In this document: one piece after another, positions 9,370-18,341 of the stretch
Numbering within the stretch: position 1 is the first letter of the stretch
Layout of the letters: each line of letters opens with the position of its first letter
Assembly (NCBI RefSeq): GCF_000346505.1
Contig: NZ_ANOH01000206.1
Location: forward strand, 1-56,508
Direction: 5' to 3'
From: Aporhodopirellula sallentina SM41
GTDB taxonomy: Bacteria; Planctomycetota; Planctomycetia; Pirellulales; Pirellulaceae
Length of the DNA: 56,508 bases
Program-made: the position numbers and the translations under genes
The notes under the pieces: model-generated
What the model saw: only the letters and a program-made list of their open reading frames with translations
The model's database searches: none
Told to the model about the DNA's origin: nothing

Positions 9370-9865
9370 CCTACGTGTGAAACGAGTGTGCCCGGGCGAC
9401 GAATCGTGCGGCGACAGCGAAACGCGGCTTACCGCGACTCACGTACTGCTCGGCGGCCTTCTGAGTGGTGCCCTTCTAACCAACGGGGCCGATATGCGCC
9501 GTCAATTCCGAAATCGCGGTGTTAGCGCAGTAGGCAGCGCCGGCGACAGTTAGTAAAAAATGCCGTGTATAGACCAGCGACCTCGCAAATATCGCGGGCA
9601 TTCGTTCATCAAGGGCAACCGTTTCGCGGCATCATTTCCTCCCCTCGCATCGATGGCTTCTCTCGGATCGACGGCTTCCCTCGCGTCAACGGTTCGTTGG
9701 TGGCGGCCCGGTTTGCCTTTTGTGCACGGCGTTTGCCTTTTGTGCATAGCCGATCGCCGAACCGTCGCAAAAGGAATTTCGTGACCGCGATACGCGATGA
9801 AGTGATGCGAGATAAAAAACAGCCCGCGATCCCAATCGTTTCCCCACTACTTGAAGGCCACCTGA
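9370..9865. other. Intergenic gap with short tandem repeats
   Basis: No supported gene. It contains an 18-bp tandem repeat at about 9648-9695 (ATCGA(T/C)GGCTTC(T/C)CTCG units) and a 16-base motif GTTTGCCTTTTGTGCA repeated at 9711-9726 and 9731-9746. It presumably also holds the promoter of the GH88-like gene, though no clear -35/-10 pair was found. Confidence 0.5.
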
Positions 9866-11224
9866 ATGAAACCGAACACGTCAATCCAGCCATCTGATTT
9901 AAAAAAGAGTTTGGACCGGTTTTGGGAAGTCTCGGGCCAGAAGATCGAGTTGATCGATCGTGAGTACGACGCGTCGCAAGGTTCGCCGGTCTTCACCGTC
10001 GAAGGGAAATACACGACTCGCGGATGGACGGAATGGACCCAGGGTTTTCAATACGGCTCGGCGATCCTTCAGTTTGATGCAACCGGTGACGAATCATTCC
10101 TGAACATGGGAAGGCAAGCCACCGTTTCCAAGATGGCACCGCACGTGACGCACTTTGGCGTTCACGATCATGGCTTCAACAACGTCAGCACGTACGGCAA
10201 TCTGTTGCGTTTGATGAACGAAGGCCGCATTCCCGAGAACGAGTGGGAACGCAACTTCTACGTCATCACGCTCCAGGCATCCAGCGCCGTCCAGGCCAAG
10301 CGATGGACGCAACTTCCCAACGGCGGCTACATCTATTCGTTCAACGGCCCTCACTCGCTGTTCGCCGACACAATCCGCTCGCTGCGTTCGCTAGCGGTCG
10401 GACACCAACTCGGCCACGCCGTGATGGGCGAGAACGATAAAAAGACCAGTCTCCTCGAACGCCTCGTTCAACACGCAAAAACGACCGCTGACTATGCCGT
10501 CTATTACGGCGAAGGACGCGACTACTACGACGAATGGGGCCGCACCGCGCACGAGAGCGTCTTCAACCTGAACGACGGCAACTACCGTTGCCCGAACTCG
10601 CAACAAGGCTTCTCCCCGTTCACCACGTGGACTCGCGGGTTGGCCTGGATCATGACCGGCGCCGCCGAACAACTCGAGTTCTTAAAGACAATCGACGACT
10701 CCGAACTCGAACCGCTCGGCGGCCGCGAATCGGTCGAAGCGTTCTTCGTGAAGATGGCCAAAGCGACTTGCGACTTCTTCATCGCCAACACGCCAACCGA
10801 CGGTATCCCGTACTGGGACACCGGTGCCCCGAACCTATATCAACTCGGCAGCGATGTTTACGACCGAGAGTCGGAACCGTTCAACACAGCCGAACCGGTC
10901 GACTCTTCCGCAGCCGCCATCGGTGCCCAGGGGCTGATGCGACTCGGCCGATATTTAGGGGACGAGAAATACACGGCGGCAGGTTTGACGGTGATGCAGA
11001 CGTTGCTGAGCGACAAATACCTCAGTCTCGATGCGGCCCACCAAGGTTTGATTCTCCATTCAGTTTATCACCGCCCGAACGGTTGGGATCACATTCCCGC
11101 AGGCCAATCGGTTCCATGCGGCGAGTCATGCATGTGGGGCGATTACCACGCTCGCGAAGCAGCGTTGTACCTGCAGCGATTGATCAACGACGATCCTTAC
11201 TACACGTTCTATCTGCAGAAGTAA
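9866..11224 (+). CDS. GH88-like unsaturated glucuronyl hydrolase
   Basis: A 452-residue (alpha/alpha)6-barrel protein. Seen: FGVHDHGFNNVSTYGN carries the Asp expected at one GH88 catalytic position, PVDSSAAAIGAQGLMRL matches the conserved DSSAAAIAA segment, and CMWGDYHAREAALYL matches the C-terminal WGDYFxxEAL signature. No signal peptide is visible, which fits a cytoplasmic enzyme. Known family role: hydration-driven removal of 4,5-unsaturated uronic acid from oligosaccharides made by polysaccharide lyases, such as ulvan, chondroitin or pectin fragments. The SDR 180 bases downstream on the same strand and the sulfatases beyond suggest use of a sulfated uronic-acid polysaccharide. The specific substrate cannot be told from sequence. 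Confidence 0.85.
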   Translation: MKPNTSIQPSDLKKSLDRFWEVSGQKIELIDREYDASQGSPVFTVEGKYTTRGWTEWTQGFQYGSAILQFDATGDESFLNMGRQATVSKMAPHVTHFGVHDHGFNNVSTYGNLLRLMNEGRIPENEWERNFYVITLQASSAVQAKRWTQLPNGGYIYSFNGPHSLFADTIRSLRSLAVGHQLGHAVMGENDKKTSLLERLVQHAKTTADYAVYYGEGRDYYDEWGRTAHESVFNLNDGNYRCPNSQQGFSPFTTWTRGLAWIMTGAAEQLEFLKTIDDSELEPLGGRESVEAFFVKMAKATCDFFIANTPTDGIPYWDTGAPNLYQLGSDVYDRESEPFNTAEPVDSSAAAIGAQGLMRLGRYLGDEKYTAAGLTVMQTLLSDKYLSLDAAHQGLILHSVYHRPNGWDHIPAGQSVPCGESCMWGDYHAREAALYLQRLINDDPYYTFYLQK

Positions 11225-11405
11225 CGACTCGCGTTCACGTGGTCCTGCGGGCGATCGCCGAACAACCAAGGTTCGATGAGCCATCAGGCATCGGACCGTT
11301 TTACACTCACCGCACCTGACGAGCGTAGCCGGGCAGATGAGTTCGCGGGTACGTTCTCATCCGCGTGGGCGATTTTAAAGACATCAACTCCCCGAAAGCA
11401 ACAAC

Positions 11406-12182
11406 ATGAAAAAGAAAGTCGCACTCGTCACCGGTGGTGGCCGTGGTATCGGGTTGGGAATCTGCGAAAAACTCGCAGCCGATGGTTTCGATCTCGTCCT
11501 CAGCGGTCGATCGGATGCGTCCAAAGTCAGCGACGCGATCACGGCCCTCGAAGCGCACGGGGCGCAGGTTTTGTACTGCGCCGGAGACGTTTCGTCCGCC
11601 GATGACCGCGCCACAATGTTGGCTCAGATTAGAGATCGTTTCGGCCGGCTCGATGTGTTGGTTAACAACGCTGGGGTCGCCCCCAAAGTACGCGCCGACA
11701 TCCTTGACGCGTCAGAAGAGAGTTTTGAATGGGTGATGAAGATCAACCTGCAAGGCCCGTACTTTCTCACCCAAGCGTGTGCGAACTGGATGATCGAACA
11801 GAAGTCATCTGACGAATCGTTTGCAGGCTGCATCATTAACGTCGGTTCGATCTCCGCGACCGTCGTCTCCCCCAACCGCGGCGACTACTGCGTCTCGAAA
11901 GCCGGGCTCGGGATGATGAGCTCTCTGTTCGCTGCACGCCTCGGCGAATTCGCGATTCCGGTCTACGAAATTCGTCCAGGAATCATCAAAACCGACATGA
12001 CATCGGGCGTGACTGAGAAGTACGACAACCTGATCAATAACACGGAACTGTTGGTCGAAAAGCGTTGGGGCCTCCCCGAAGACATCGGCAAACTCGCCGC
12101 CGCGATGGCTCGTGGCGACATGCCGTATGCGACCGGTCAAGTCGTTTACGTCGACGGCGGCCTCACACTGAATCGACTTTAG
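11406..12182 (+). CDS. SDR oxidoreductase (3-oxoacyl-ACP reductase/KduD-like)
   Basis: A 258-residue classical SDR. Seen: TGGGRGIGLGI (cofactor loop), NNAGVAPK, the serine in NVGSISA, the active-site Tyr-x-x-x-Lys in DYCVSKAGL, the R-P-G-I-I-K-T motif, and the C-terminal VYVDGGLTL. The Arg in SGRSD suggests NADP(H). Automatic annotation would probably read 3-ketoacyl-ACP reductase. Its position after the GH88-like gene makes a role in handling the released 4-deoxy-5-keto-uronate or a related sugar acid (as KduD does) more likely; this is inference from context. It ends convergently with the sulfatase gene on the other strand. Confidence 0.88.
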   Translation: MKKKVALVTGGGRGIGLGICEKLAADGFDLVLSGRSDASKVSDAITALEAHGAQVLYCAGDVSSADDRATMLAQIRDRFGRLDVLVNNAGVAPKVRADILDASEESFEWVMKINLQGPYFLTQACANWMIEQKSSDESFAGCIINVGSISATVVSPNRGDYCVSKAGLGMMSSLFAARLGEFAIPVYEIRPGIIKTDMTSGVTEKYDNLINNTELLVEKRWGLPEDIGKLAAAMARGDMPYATGQVVYVDGGLTLNRL

Positions 12183-12344
12183 ATCGCTTGAAGATTCAGG
12201 TCACCGTTGCCGCTCGACTTCGGGATTTCGAACTCAGCCGATCGTTGTTAGCCATGGTTCGCATCCGACGATCCGGGCAAACCCCGCCGGCATATTAGTT
12301 GATCGAGATTACCGGAACGCTTTTAAAATCGACGGGTGGCAGCT

Positions 12345-14087
12345 TTATGTCCCGTTGGCGACCGGAATGATCGCTTCGGCGGTGCGGTCATCGACGACGA
12401 AGTACCCCAGATCATCGCCGGTCGCCTTCGCACGAATGAGCCACACCTCACCGGGACGCGACTTCTGTTTGCCGCGTGTTCCCGCGTCCACGGAAATCTT
12501 TGGGATCACCGTGCCGGTCGAATCGACCAAGCAAACCTCGACGGCAACATCTCGTCGATTCGTGAAGTAGATCGAGAACGCATTCCCGTCTGGCTTGGAC
12601 ACCGGAAGGTCAGAACCGTCACTCGGTTTCCATTTCAACTTCGCGAGTGAGTCGACTGATGGCTCGACGCGTTCATGGAACTCGGTCGGAGACAAAGCCC
12701 GGAACTTGGCGAGCAACTCGCTCGACTCCGGATCGGTCGCGAGGTTTGTCCACTCGTAGCGGTCGTTTACGAAGTCGTAGAGCTCTTCGCTGCCGTCGTG
12801 GTAGTGGATGTACTGATGCGTTCTTCCGTTGACGCTGTAACTGCCCGGTTTCGACAAATACGTGATACTTTGATGGGGCCATTCGGGGCCACTTGGGTCG
12901 TCGAGCAGCGGCAGCAAACTCGGCCCATCTATCTCGGACTTATCAGGCAAACCACACAAGTCAACCAAAGTAGGATAGAGGCTGAGAAGGTTGACCGGTG
13001 CGTCGCAAACAGCTCCGGTTGGCGTCCCCTTCGGCAAGGTGTTGGAGACTCCTTTGGGCACTCGGATCATCAGCGGAACTCGGGTGACCGCGCGCCATGG
13101 CGTGTATTTTTGCCAGTGTTCTTTCTCGCCGAGTTGCCAACCGTGATCGGACCACAACACGACGATCGTGTTGTCGGCATGGGGACTCGCCTCGAGCGCG
13201 TCCAACACACGCCCCAACATCGCGTCGGCGAAATGAATGGACGCGAGATAGCCCTGGATACCTTGCTTCCACTGACCTTGCTCGACGATGTGTGCGAAGT
13301 ATCGGTTTCGGGCCGCAGACGCACCAACGGCCGGAACGTCATCCAGATCGTCTGCCTTGTATCCGGGAGGCAGTTCAATGCGATCCAACGGGAACGGTTC
13401 GAAATACTTCTTCGGCACAAACCATGGTTCATGTGGTCGGTAGAGCCCACACGCGAGGAAGAACGGTTTCTTATGATCCTTCGCCAACTGCTGCGACACA
13501 TAGTCGGCGGTCGCGTAATCGCCACCGAACTCTTCGTCGGTCACGTCCAATGCTGCCCAGTCGGTATCGACGTATTGCCATGGGCCGCCGCGTGGCAGAC
13601 TCGCGGGACGTTGAGTTGGTTCAGCCGATCGCGGCAACGGATTTTCGGTCGACTTCGCCGGGTAGTACTCATCCCACGATTGTGCGTCGATGAAATAGTG
13701 CAACATCTTGCCTGAACCGGTTGCGAAATAACCGTTCTCGCGGAAGTACTGAGGGATCAACACCTCCTCCGGCATGATCTCTCGCATCTGCTGCCGGTTG
13801 TCATACATTCCGCTGCGGTTAGGTGCTCGACCGGTAAAGATCGCCGACCGACATGGGTTGCACGCGGGTGCGGGACAGTGCGCGTTGTTGAACAACACAC
13901 CACTCTCCGCGAGCCTATTCAGGTTCGGCGTGATCGATTGAGGGTGCCCACCGAGGCACTCGATCCAATCGTTGAGATCGTCCATCGCGATAAAGAGAAC
14001 GTTCGGCGGAGCGTCCGCGAGCGAATGTCGCGAATCCAAAACGCCGAACAGCAGCACGGCCCAACAAATCGCGAATCTCAATCTCAT
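12345..14087 (-). CDS. Secreted sulfatase (iduronate-2-sulfatase-like)
   Basis: A 580-residue type I sulfatase. A signal peptide (AICWAVLLFGVLDSRHSLADA) sends it out of the cytoplasm. The metal-binding pair Asp36-Asp37 lies in NVLFIAMDDLNDW, and the formylglycine signature is C76-N-P-C79-R80 followed by SAIFTGR. C76 would be oxidised to formylglycine by a sulfatase-maturing enzyme not encoded here. WSDHGWQLGEKEHWQKYT carries the second set of metal and sulfate ligands and is typical of the iduronate-2-sulfatase-like subfamily. The C-terminal 100 residues are a poorly conserved beta domain. It is divergent from the second sulfatase, with 587 bases between the chosen starts. Likely substrate: sulfated polysaccharide fragments. 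Confidence 0.93.
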   Translation of the reverse strand: MRLRFAICWAVLLFGVLDSRHSLADAPPNVLFIAMDDLNDWIECLGGHPQSITPNLNRLAESGVLFNNAHCPAPACNPCRSAIFTGRAPNRSGMYDNRQQMREIMPEEVLIPQYFRENGYFATGSGKMLHYFIDAQSWDEYYPAKSTENPLPRSAEPTQRPASLPRGGPWQYVDTDWAALDVTDEEFGGDYATADYVSQQLAKDHKKPFFLACGLYRPHEPWFVPKKYFEPFPLDRIELPPGYKADDLDDVPAVGASAARNRYFAHIVEQGQWKQGIQGYLASIHFADAMLGRVLDALEASPHADNTIVVLWSDHGWQLGEKEHWQKYTPWRAVTRVPLMIRVPKGVSNTLPKGTPTGAVCDAPVNLLSLYPTLVDLCGLPDKSEIDGPSLLPLLDDPSGPEWPHQSITYLSKPGSYSVNGRTHQYIHYHDGSEELYDFVNDRYEWTNLATDPESSELLAKFRALSPTEFHERVEPSVDSLAKLKWKPSDGSDLPVSKPDGNAFSIYFTNRRDVAVEVCLVDSTGTVIPKISVDAGTRGKQKSRPGEVWLIRAKATGDDLGYFVVDDRTAEAIIPVANGT

Positions 14088-14674
14088 CCGAGGTGCCTCA
14101 ATTCAGTCGTGGTGGAAACGGTGGCGTTCCAATTCGTTGAACACAACGCGCCGGAGCACCGAACCGGGCGTCGTTGAGAATCGACAACGAAGACCAATTC
14201 ACCAACGACGCGGCCAACAGGTTAGACGTATCGACACCCCGATGATTGTCGATCTGTGCGTGATGCAAGTGAAGCCGCGCACAAGCCCGGATTCCGGCGA
14301 ATCCACCTACGCGGATCAGACTGTGGAATGCTCGATCGACTCTGCGACACCATTCCGCCTGCGGATGGATTCGCATCGTTCATGGGGAGCAACCGTCGAT
14401 GCAATCTCGACAGCTCGCGTTTGATCGTTCAAACGCCAGCACAGAGAACTCTCCCTTGCAGGCAAACAGCGGCAACTCGCCCACCGCTAAACAAAATCTA
14501 CTAGGATAGAGTGCCGAGCGTGACGCGGCAAAAGAGATCCGACCGCGATGCCCCGGCGCACGGAAAATTGTTCGCGTGAAGCCTATCTGAACGTCAACTG
14601 AAACTCAGTTGAAGCCCGACACACCCTGCCGTCCTCCCCTCCACGTCATCGTAGTCCCACCATTGAGGCCAATT
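14088..14674. other. Divergent intergenic region between two sulfatase genes
   Basis: Both flanking genes point outward, so their promoters should lie here. No clear gene is present; the open frames are short and of atypical composition. No convincing -35/-10 pair or operator palindrome was identified by eye. Confidence 0.5.
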
Positions 14675-16522
14675 ATGAAGCGAGCCATCAACGTCATCAC
14701 GTTCGCCGCCTTGTCACTTTGGTTGACCGTAGGTATCCCCAGTTCGGCAGCGACCGAGTCGGCCGACTCGACTCAGAATGTTCGCACTGAACGTCCAAAC
14801 GTTGTTGTCATCCTGGCGGACGACCAAGGATGGGGCGATCTGAGTCTTCACGGGAATCCAAACTTAAAGACGCCACACATCGACTCGCTCGCCCGCGACG
14901 GTGCGAACCTGAAGAACTTTTACGTCTGTGCGGTTTGCTCACCAACACGTGCGGAATTCTTGACCGGACGCTACCACAGCCGGATGGGCGTCTACAGCAC
15001 GTCGCAAGGTGGCGAACGCTTCCATCTCGGCGAACGCACCATCGGCGAAGTGTTTTCCGACGCCGGATATCAAACTGCTGCCTACGGAAAATGGCATTCG
15101 GGAATGCAGGCTCCCTATCATCCGAACTCGCGTGGTTTTGCCGACTTCTACGGTTTCTGCAGCGGTCATTGGGGCAACTATTTTTCTCCGATCCTCGAAC
15201 ACAACGGCGAGATTGTTCGTGGCGATGGATTCCTGACGGACGACCTGACCAACCATGCGATCGAATTTATCAAGAAACATCGTCAGTCCCCTTTCTTCGT
15301 TTACCTGCCGCTAAACACGCCTCATTCGCCTATGCAGGTTCCCGATTCCGATTGGGCTCCGTTCGCTGATAAAGACATCGTTCCCGACCCGCGGAAAGAA
15401 AACGCCCGGCGAGAAAACCAACAACATACCCGCGCCGCCCTGGCGTTGTGTGAGAACATCGATCGGAACGTTGGCCGTTTGCTGAAGTCACTCGAGTCTC
15501 TTGAGATCGCGGACAATACCGTGGTAGTGTACTTCAGCGACAACGGGCCGAACGGTCGCCGTTTCAATGGTGGGCTGCGGGGCCAGAAGGGATCAGTATA
15601 CGAAGGAGGCTTGCGTTCGCCCTGTTTGATTCGATGGCCAAAGCAAATCCAACCGGGGACCGAGATTGAATCCGTCGCCGGTGCGATCGATCTGCTTCCG
15701 ACGTTGGCCGCGTTCTGCCGAGCCGAAATTGGCGAGACGCGTGGGCCACTCGATGGCGTTTCATTTGCCGATCAACTGACCGGCCGATCCGAACCGCACG
15801 ATTCACCACATCGTGCATTGTTCTCGACTTGGAAGGGACGCGCGTCCGTCCGCACGCAGCACTACCGATACCACCTGGACGGAACGCTGTACGAGATCTC
15901 GAGCGACCGCGGCGAACAGAACGACGTCGCCAAAGAGCACCCTGTCGTCGTTGCGCGGTTGAAAAAGAAGCTTCACCGGTGGAGAGAAGAAACCGCGTCG
16001 AACGATCGGCGTGATCACCAAGAGCCTACCTTCCCGGTCGGTCATCCCGACAGCGAGTGGACCCAATTGCCGGTGCGCGACGCCACCGCAACGGGCGCAA
16101 TCCGACGCAGCAGCCGACACCCCAACAGCACCTACTTTTCCAATTGGACAAACGCGGACGATACGATCCGCTGGGACGTTGACGTGATTGCCGAAGGCAG
16201 CTTCGACGCGGAACTTTGGTACGCCAGCGACGAACAGGCCCTCGGAACCGAACTGACGCTCTCGTTCACACCCAGCGATTCCGACGAAGCCGCCTCCCCG
16301 TCGACATCAACCGTTGTCAACCAATCGACTCCACCGGGGCACGTCGCCACCGACTTCGACCGCGTGGCACGAACCGAAGGCTACGAGAAAGCTTGGCAGC
16401 AACTCCCCATCGGCCACCTGACATTGCCATCCGGTCACGGGACACTCCAACTAAGTGCCAGCAAAATTCAAGGCGACCAAGGCATCGAGATTCGTTTGCT
16501 AACGCTACGACGAAAAAAGTAG
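14675..16522 (+). CDS. Secreted sulfatase (arylsulfatase-like)
   Basis: Read from the ATG at 14675 (615 residues), which gives a clean signal peptide (INVITFAALSLWLTVGIPSSAA); the frame is open 22 codons further upstream. Seen: ILADDQGWGD with the paired metal Asp, C88-S-P-T-R92 (formylglycine motif, followed by AEFLTGRY), YGKWHSG with the Lys/His pair, TPHSPMQVPD, and YFSDNGPNGRRFNGGLRGQK with the Asp-Asn metal ligands. About 130 residues after the catalytic domain form a beta-rich extension (TYFSNWTNADDTIRWDV). A sulfatase of the S1 family acting outside the cytoplasm. The AEFLTGRY context differs from the neighbouring sulfatase, so the two probably attack different sulfate positions. Confidence 0.93.
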   Translation: MKRAINVITFAALSLWLTVGIPSSAATESADSTQNVRTERPNVVVILADDQGWGDLSLHGNPNLKTPHIDSLARDGANLKNFYVCAVCSPTRAEFLTGRYHSRMGVYSTSQGGERFHLGERTIGEVFSDAGYQTAAYGKWHSGMQAPYHPNSRGFADFYGFCSGHWGNYFSPILEHNGEIVRGDGFLTDDLTNHAIEFIKKHRQSPFFVYLPLNTPHSPMQVPDSDWAPFADKDIVPDPRKENARRENQQHTRAALALCENIDRNVGRLLKSLESLEIADNTVVVYFSDNGPNGRRFNGGLRGQKGSVYEGGLRSPCLIRWPKQIQPGTEIESVAGAIDLLPTLAAFCRAEIGETRGPLDGVSFADQLTGRSEPHDSPHRALFSTWKGRASVRTQHYRYHLDGTLYEISSDRGEQNDVAKEHPVVVARLKKKLHRWREETASNDRRDHQEPTFPVGHPDSEWTQLPVRDATATGAIRRSSRHPNSTYFSNWTNADDTIRWDVDVIAEGSFDAELWYASDEQALGTELTLSFTPSDSDEAASPSTSTVVNQSTPPGHVATDFDRVARTEGYEKAWQQLPIGHLTLPSGHGTLQLSASKIQGDQGIEIRLLTLRRKK

Positions 16523-16530
16523 TGTTCCCC

Positions 16531-16735
16531 CACGTAGCTCGGTCTTTCCAAGACCGAGAACCGCCACACGTCCTGCCGCATTTGTTTCCACAAAAGAAGC
16601 TCCTGCGAGGAATCCAAGCAACGGCGGTGTCGAGATGATTTCGACACGCGATTGCTGGGGTCATTAAAGCGGTTCCGCCGAATCAACTCCCTCGACCTCA
16701 AGGGATGTCCGTCTTGGAAAGACGGACCTACGTGA
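16531..16735. repeat. Large palindromic element with two inner hairpins
   Basis: Outer arms CACGTAG (16531-16537) and CTACGTG (16729-16735) enclose hairpins CTCGGTCTT-TCC-AAGACCGAG (16538-16558) and GTCCGTCTT-GGA-AAGACGGAC (16707-16727). It lies between convergent genes. The plan is the same as the GTAGC family, with longer spacing and different stem sequences. Confidence 0.75.
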
Positions 16736-16740
16736 AGACT

Positions 16741-17892
16741 CTACTCTTCATCTATCACGCGAAATACATGCGAACAGCTTCCGCAACGTCGGTTCTCGTT
16801 CGTGCCTGTCGCCACATATAGATACGCTGGTTGGTTGTCGATGCTAAGCAATTGCGGGCGTTCGAGACGGCCGGAAAGGTCTCCTCGGTGCACTGCCGCG
16901 TTCTGGAGTTTTTCTTTGCCGATGTAGTGAGTCAGATGCTCAAAGGATCGCCTGACCTTGTTCTTTTCGAACCGAAATCCATCCTTCGATGACCACCAAA
17001 GGCCTCCGCCGTGCGATCCTTTCTTTCCGCCGAAGTCTCGAGTCAAGAGATGCACCGCATTATCGAATTCAACTGCGTACGCATCTTCGATCCCAAACCA
17101 CAGTGGGGTAACCGATTCGGGATGGTGGATGTATGGCCCCTCAAGCGTATCCGACACCGCAACCCCGTACGTGTAGGAACCACCGCGCGCGGACACGTTC
17201 TTATTGACAACAGATTTGTTGTAGAGAAGGTACTTTCCCTGAAACTTCAAAAGCGTTGGGTTGGAAACACCGAGTCGCGCCGTGTAGTTCCAGTCGCTCG
17301 GCACGTCTGATTTCCGCAGCATCGTACCATCAGACTCTGCACCTGCAGCGGGCCGCCAGTCATCATCCAAGCTATCCGCGATCAACATCACAATGCGCTG
17401 CGTCTTGAGCTTATTGTCTTCGTTCACAATAAAGCACAGAACGTACTTGCCATCGATATGTTTGACCGTGGGATTGTGCGGCGAGTTGAAGCGGCCATCG
17501 CGATCGGATACCGCAACGCGAACGAACTCAAACGGCCCTGCGGGATCGTCACCCACGTAGTGTGCGATTTCGCAATCTTTGTACCAGCCACTGAAGTTGT
17601 TTTGGGTGTTGATGGGCCACTGCGCGACGAAGAGATGGACTCGCCCATCTGGCCCGATCACAGGTGATGCTCCCCAAATATGCATTCCCTCCACTTCCAA
17701 AGCCTTGCCAAGATATTCGAACCGATAATCCGAATGCGCGTTGGGTAACCACACGAAATGACACAGAGCGAACACAACCATTGCCACTCGACGCAGCGTC
17801 GCGTTCCCACGTCCGCGCAATCGGGAAGTTAGCTGCCGCGTTGAGATAGCATCGATGCCAGACTTCGGCTGGCTCGTATCGTCAGTTTTCAT
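16741..17892 (-). CDS. Secreted five-bladed beta-propeller glycosidase-like protein (GH43/GH117-like)
   Basis: Read from the ATG at 17892 (383 residues), which overlaps the stop of the upstream lipoprotein gene as ATGA; the frame is open 16 codons further. An N-terminal hydrophobic segment (VAMVVFALCHFVWLPNAHS) is a signal peptide or anchor. The rest reads as repeated beta blades: WGASPVIGPDGRVHLFVAQW, FNSPHNPTVKHIDGKYVL, GVSNPTLLKFQGKYLLY, IEDAYAVEFDNAVHLL and LERPQLLSIDNQPAYLYVAT. The H-N-P-x-V, S-N-P and E-D-A segments, plus the final ERPQLL strand, fit the GH43/GH32/GH117 clan. No catalytic residue assignment is secure. Context next to sulfatases suggests a sugar released from algal polysaccharide. 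Confidence 0.72.
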   Translation of the reverse strand: MKTDDTSQPKSGIDAISTRQLTSRLRGRGNATLRRVAMVVFALCHFVWLPNAHSDYRFEYLGKALEVEGMHIWGASPVIGPDGRVHLFVAQWPINTQNNFSGWYKDCEIAHYVGDDPAGPFEFVRVAVSDRDGRFNSPHNPTVKHIDGKYVLCFIVNEDNKLKTQRIVMLIADSLDDDWRPAAGAESDGTMLRKSDVPSDWNYTARLGVSNPTLLKFQGKYLLYNKSVVNKNVSARGGSYTYGVAVSDTLEGPYIHHPESVTPLWFGIEDAYAVEFDNAVHLLTRDFGGKKGSHGGGLWWSSKDGFRFEKNKVRRSFEHLTHYIGKEKLQNAAVHRGDLSGRLERPQLLSIDNQPAYLYVATGTNENRRCGSCSHVFRVIDEE

Positions 17893-18143
17893 TGCTCCGA
17901 TCCTGTTCCGGCTGCTTTCTCTTCCTGTTGCTTTTCCCATTCTTCCAATTCTTCTTCCGCACCTTGCTGACCTTCCTCGATTCGACGCTCAATATCTTTC
18001 TTCTGGATGTCGGCCTGCATCTTTTCAAACTCCTCGATCGTCATACCACCACCCTCGGTAATCAGACTTGGCTTGTTGTCGCCGCCACAGCCGATGGAAA
18101 ACTGAAGCATAAGAAGAAGGACGATACTAAGAGCGGTACGCAT
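17889..18143 (-). CDS. Small lipoprotein following the DUF1559 gene
   Basis: An 84-residue protein when read from the ATG at 18143: MRTALSIVLLLMLQFSIGC is a lipoprotein signal with the lipobox Cys, followed by GGDNKPS and a Glu/Lys/Gln-rich helical tail (IEEGQQGAEEELEEWEKQ). Small lipoproteins of this type often follow DUF1559 genes in planctomycetes, and its position 199 bases downstream of one fits. The gene ends with a four-base overlap (ATGA) with the propeller gene, so those two are translationally coupled. A slightly longer start at 18158 is possible. Function unknown; an envelope location is likely. Confidence 0.72.
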   Translation of the reverse strand: MRTALSIVLLLMLQFSIGCGGDNKPSLITEGGGMTIEEFEKMQADIQKKDIERRIEEGQQGAEEELEEWEKQQEEKAAGTGSEQ

Positions 18144-18188
18144 ATTTATTTGAGACATCAGAAACACGTAGGGACGAAAGGACGGCTC

Positions 18189-18324
18189 GTTCGTTTGTCG
18201 AACGAACCATGAAATGCACGCGACCGAGTTTCCAGACAGCAACCGTCAGTACTGGCTTTGCGGTGCCGAATGATCGGTCGCGTGTTCTTGCATGGCATGA
18301 GAACCAAGAACGATCCTCATGCCA
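18189..18324 (-). promoter_or_regulatory. Spacer with three inverted repeats between DUF1559 and lipoprotein genes
   Basis: Three perfect inverted repeats: GTTCGTT/AACGAAC (18189-18207), ACGCGACCGA/TCGGTCGCGT (18218-18283) and TGGCATGAG/CTCATGCCA (18293-18324). None is followed by a T run on the minus strand, so a simple terminator is unlikely. They may limit readthrough or protect the pilin-like mRNA. Confidence 0.6.
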
Positions 18325-18341
18325 CATCAACAGCGAGAAGT

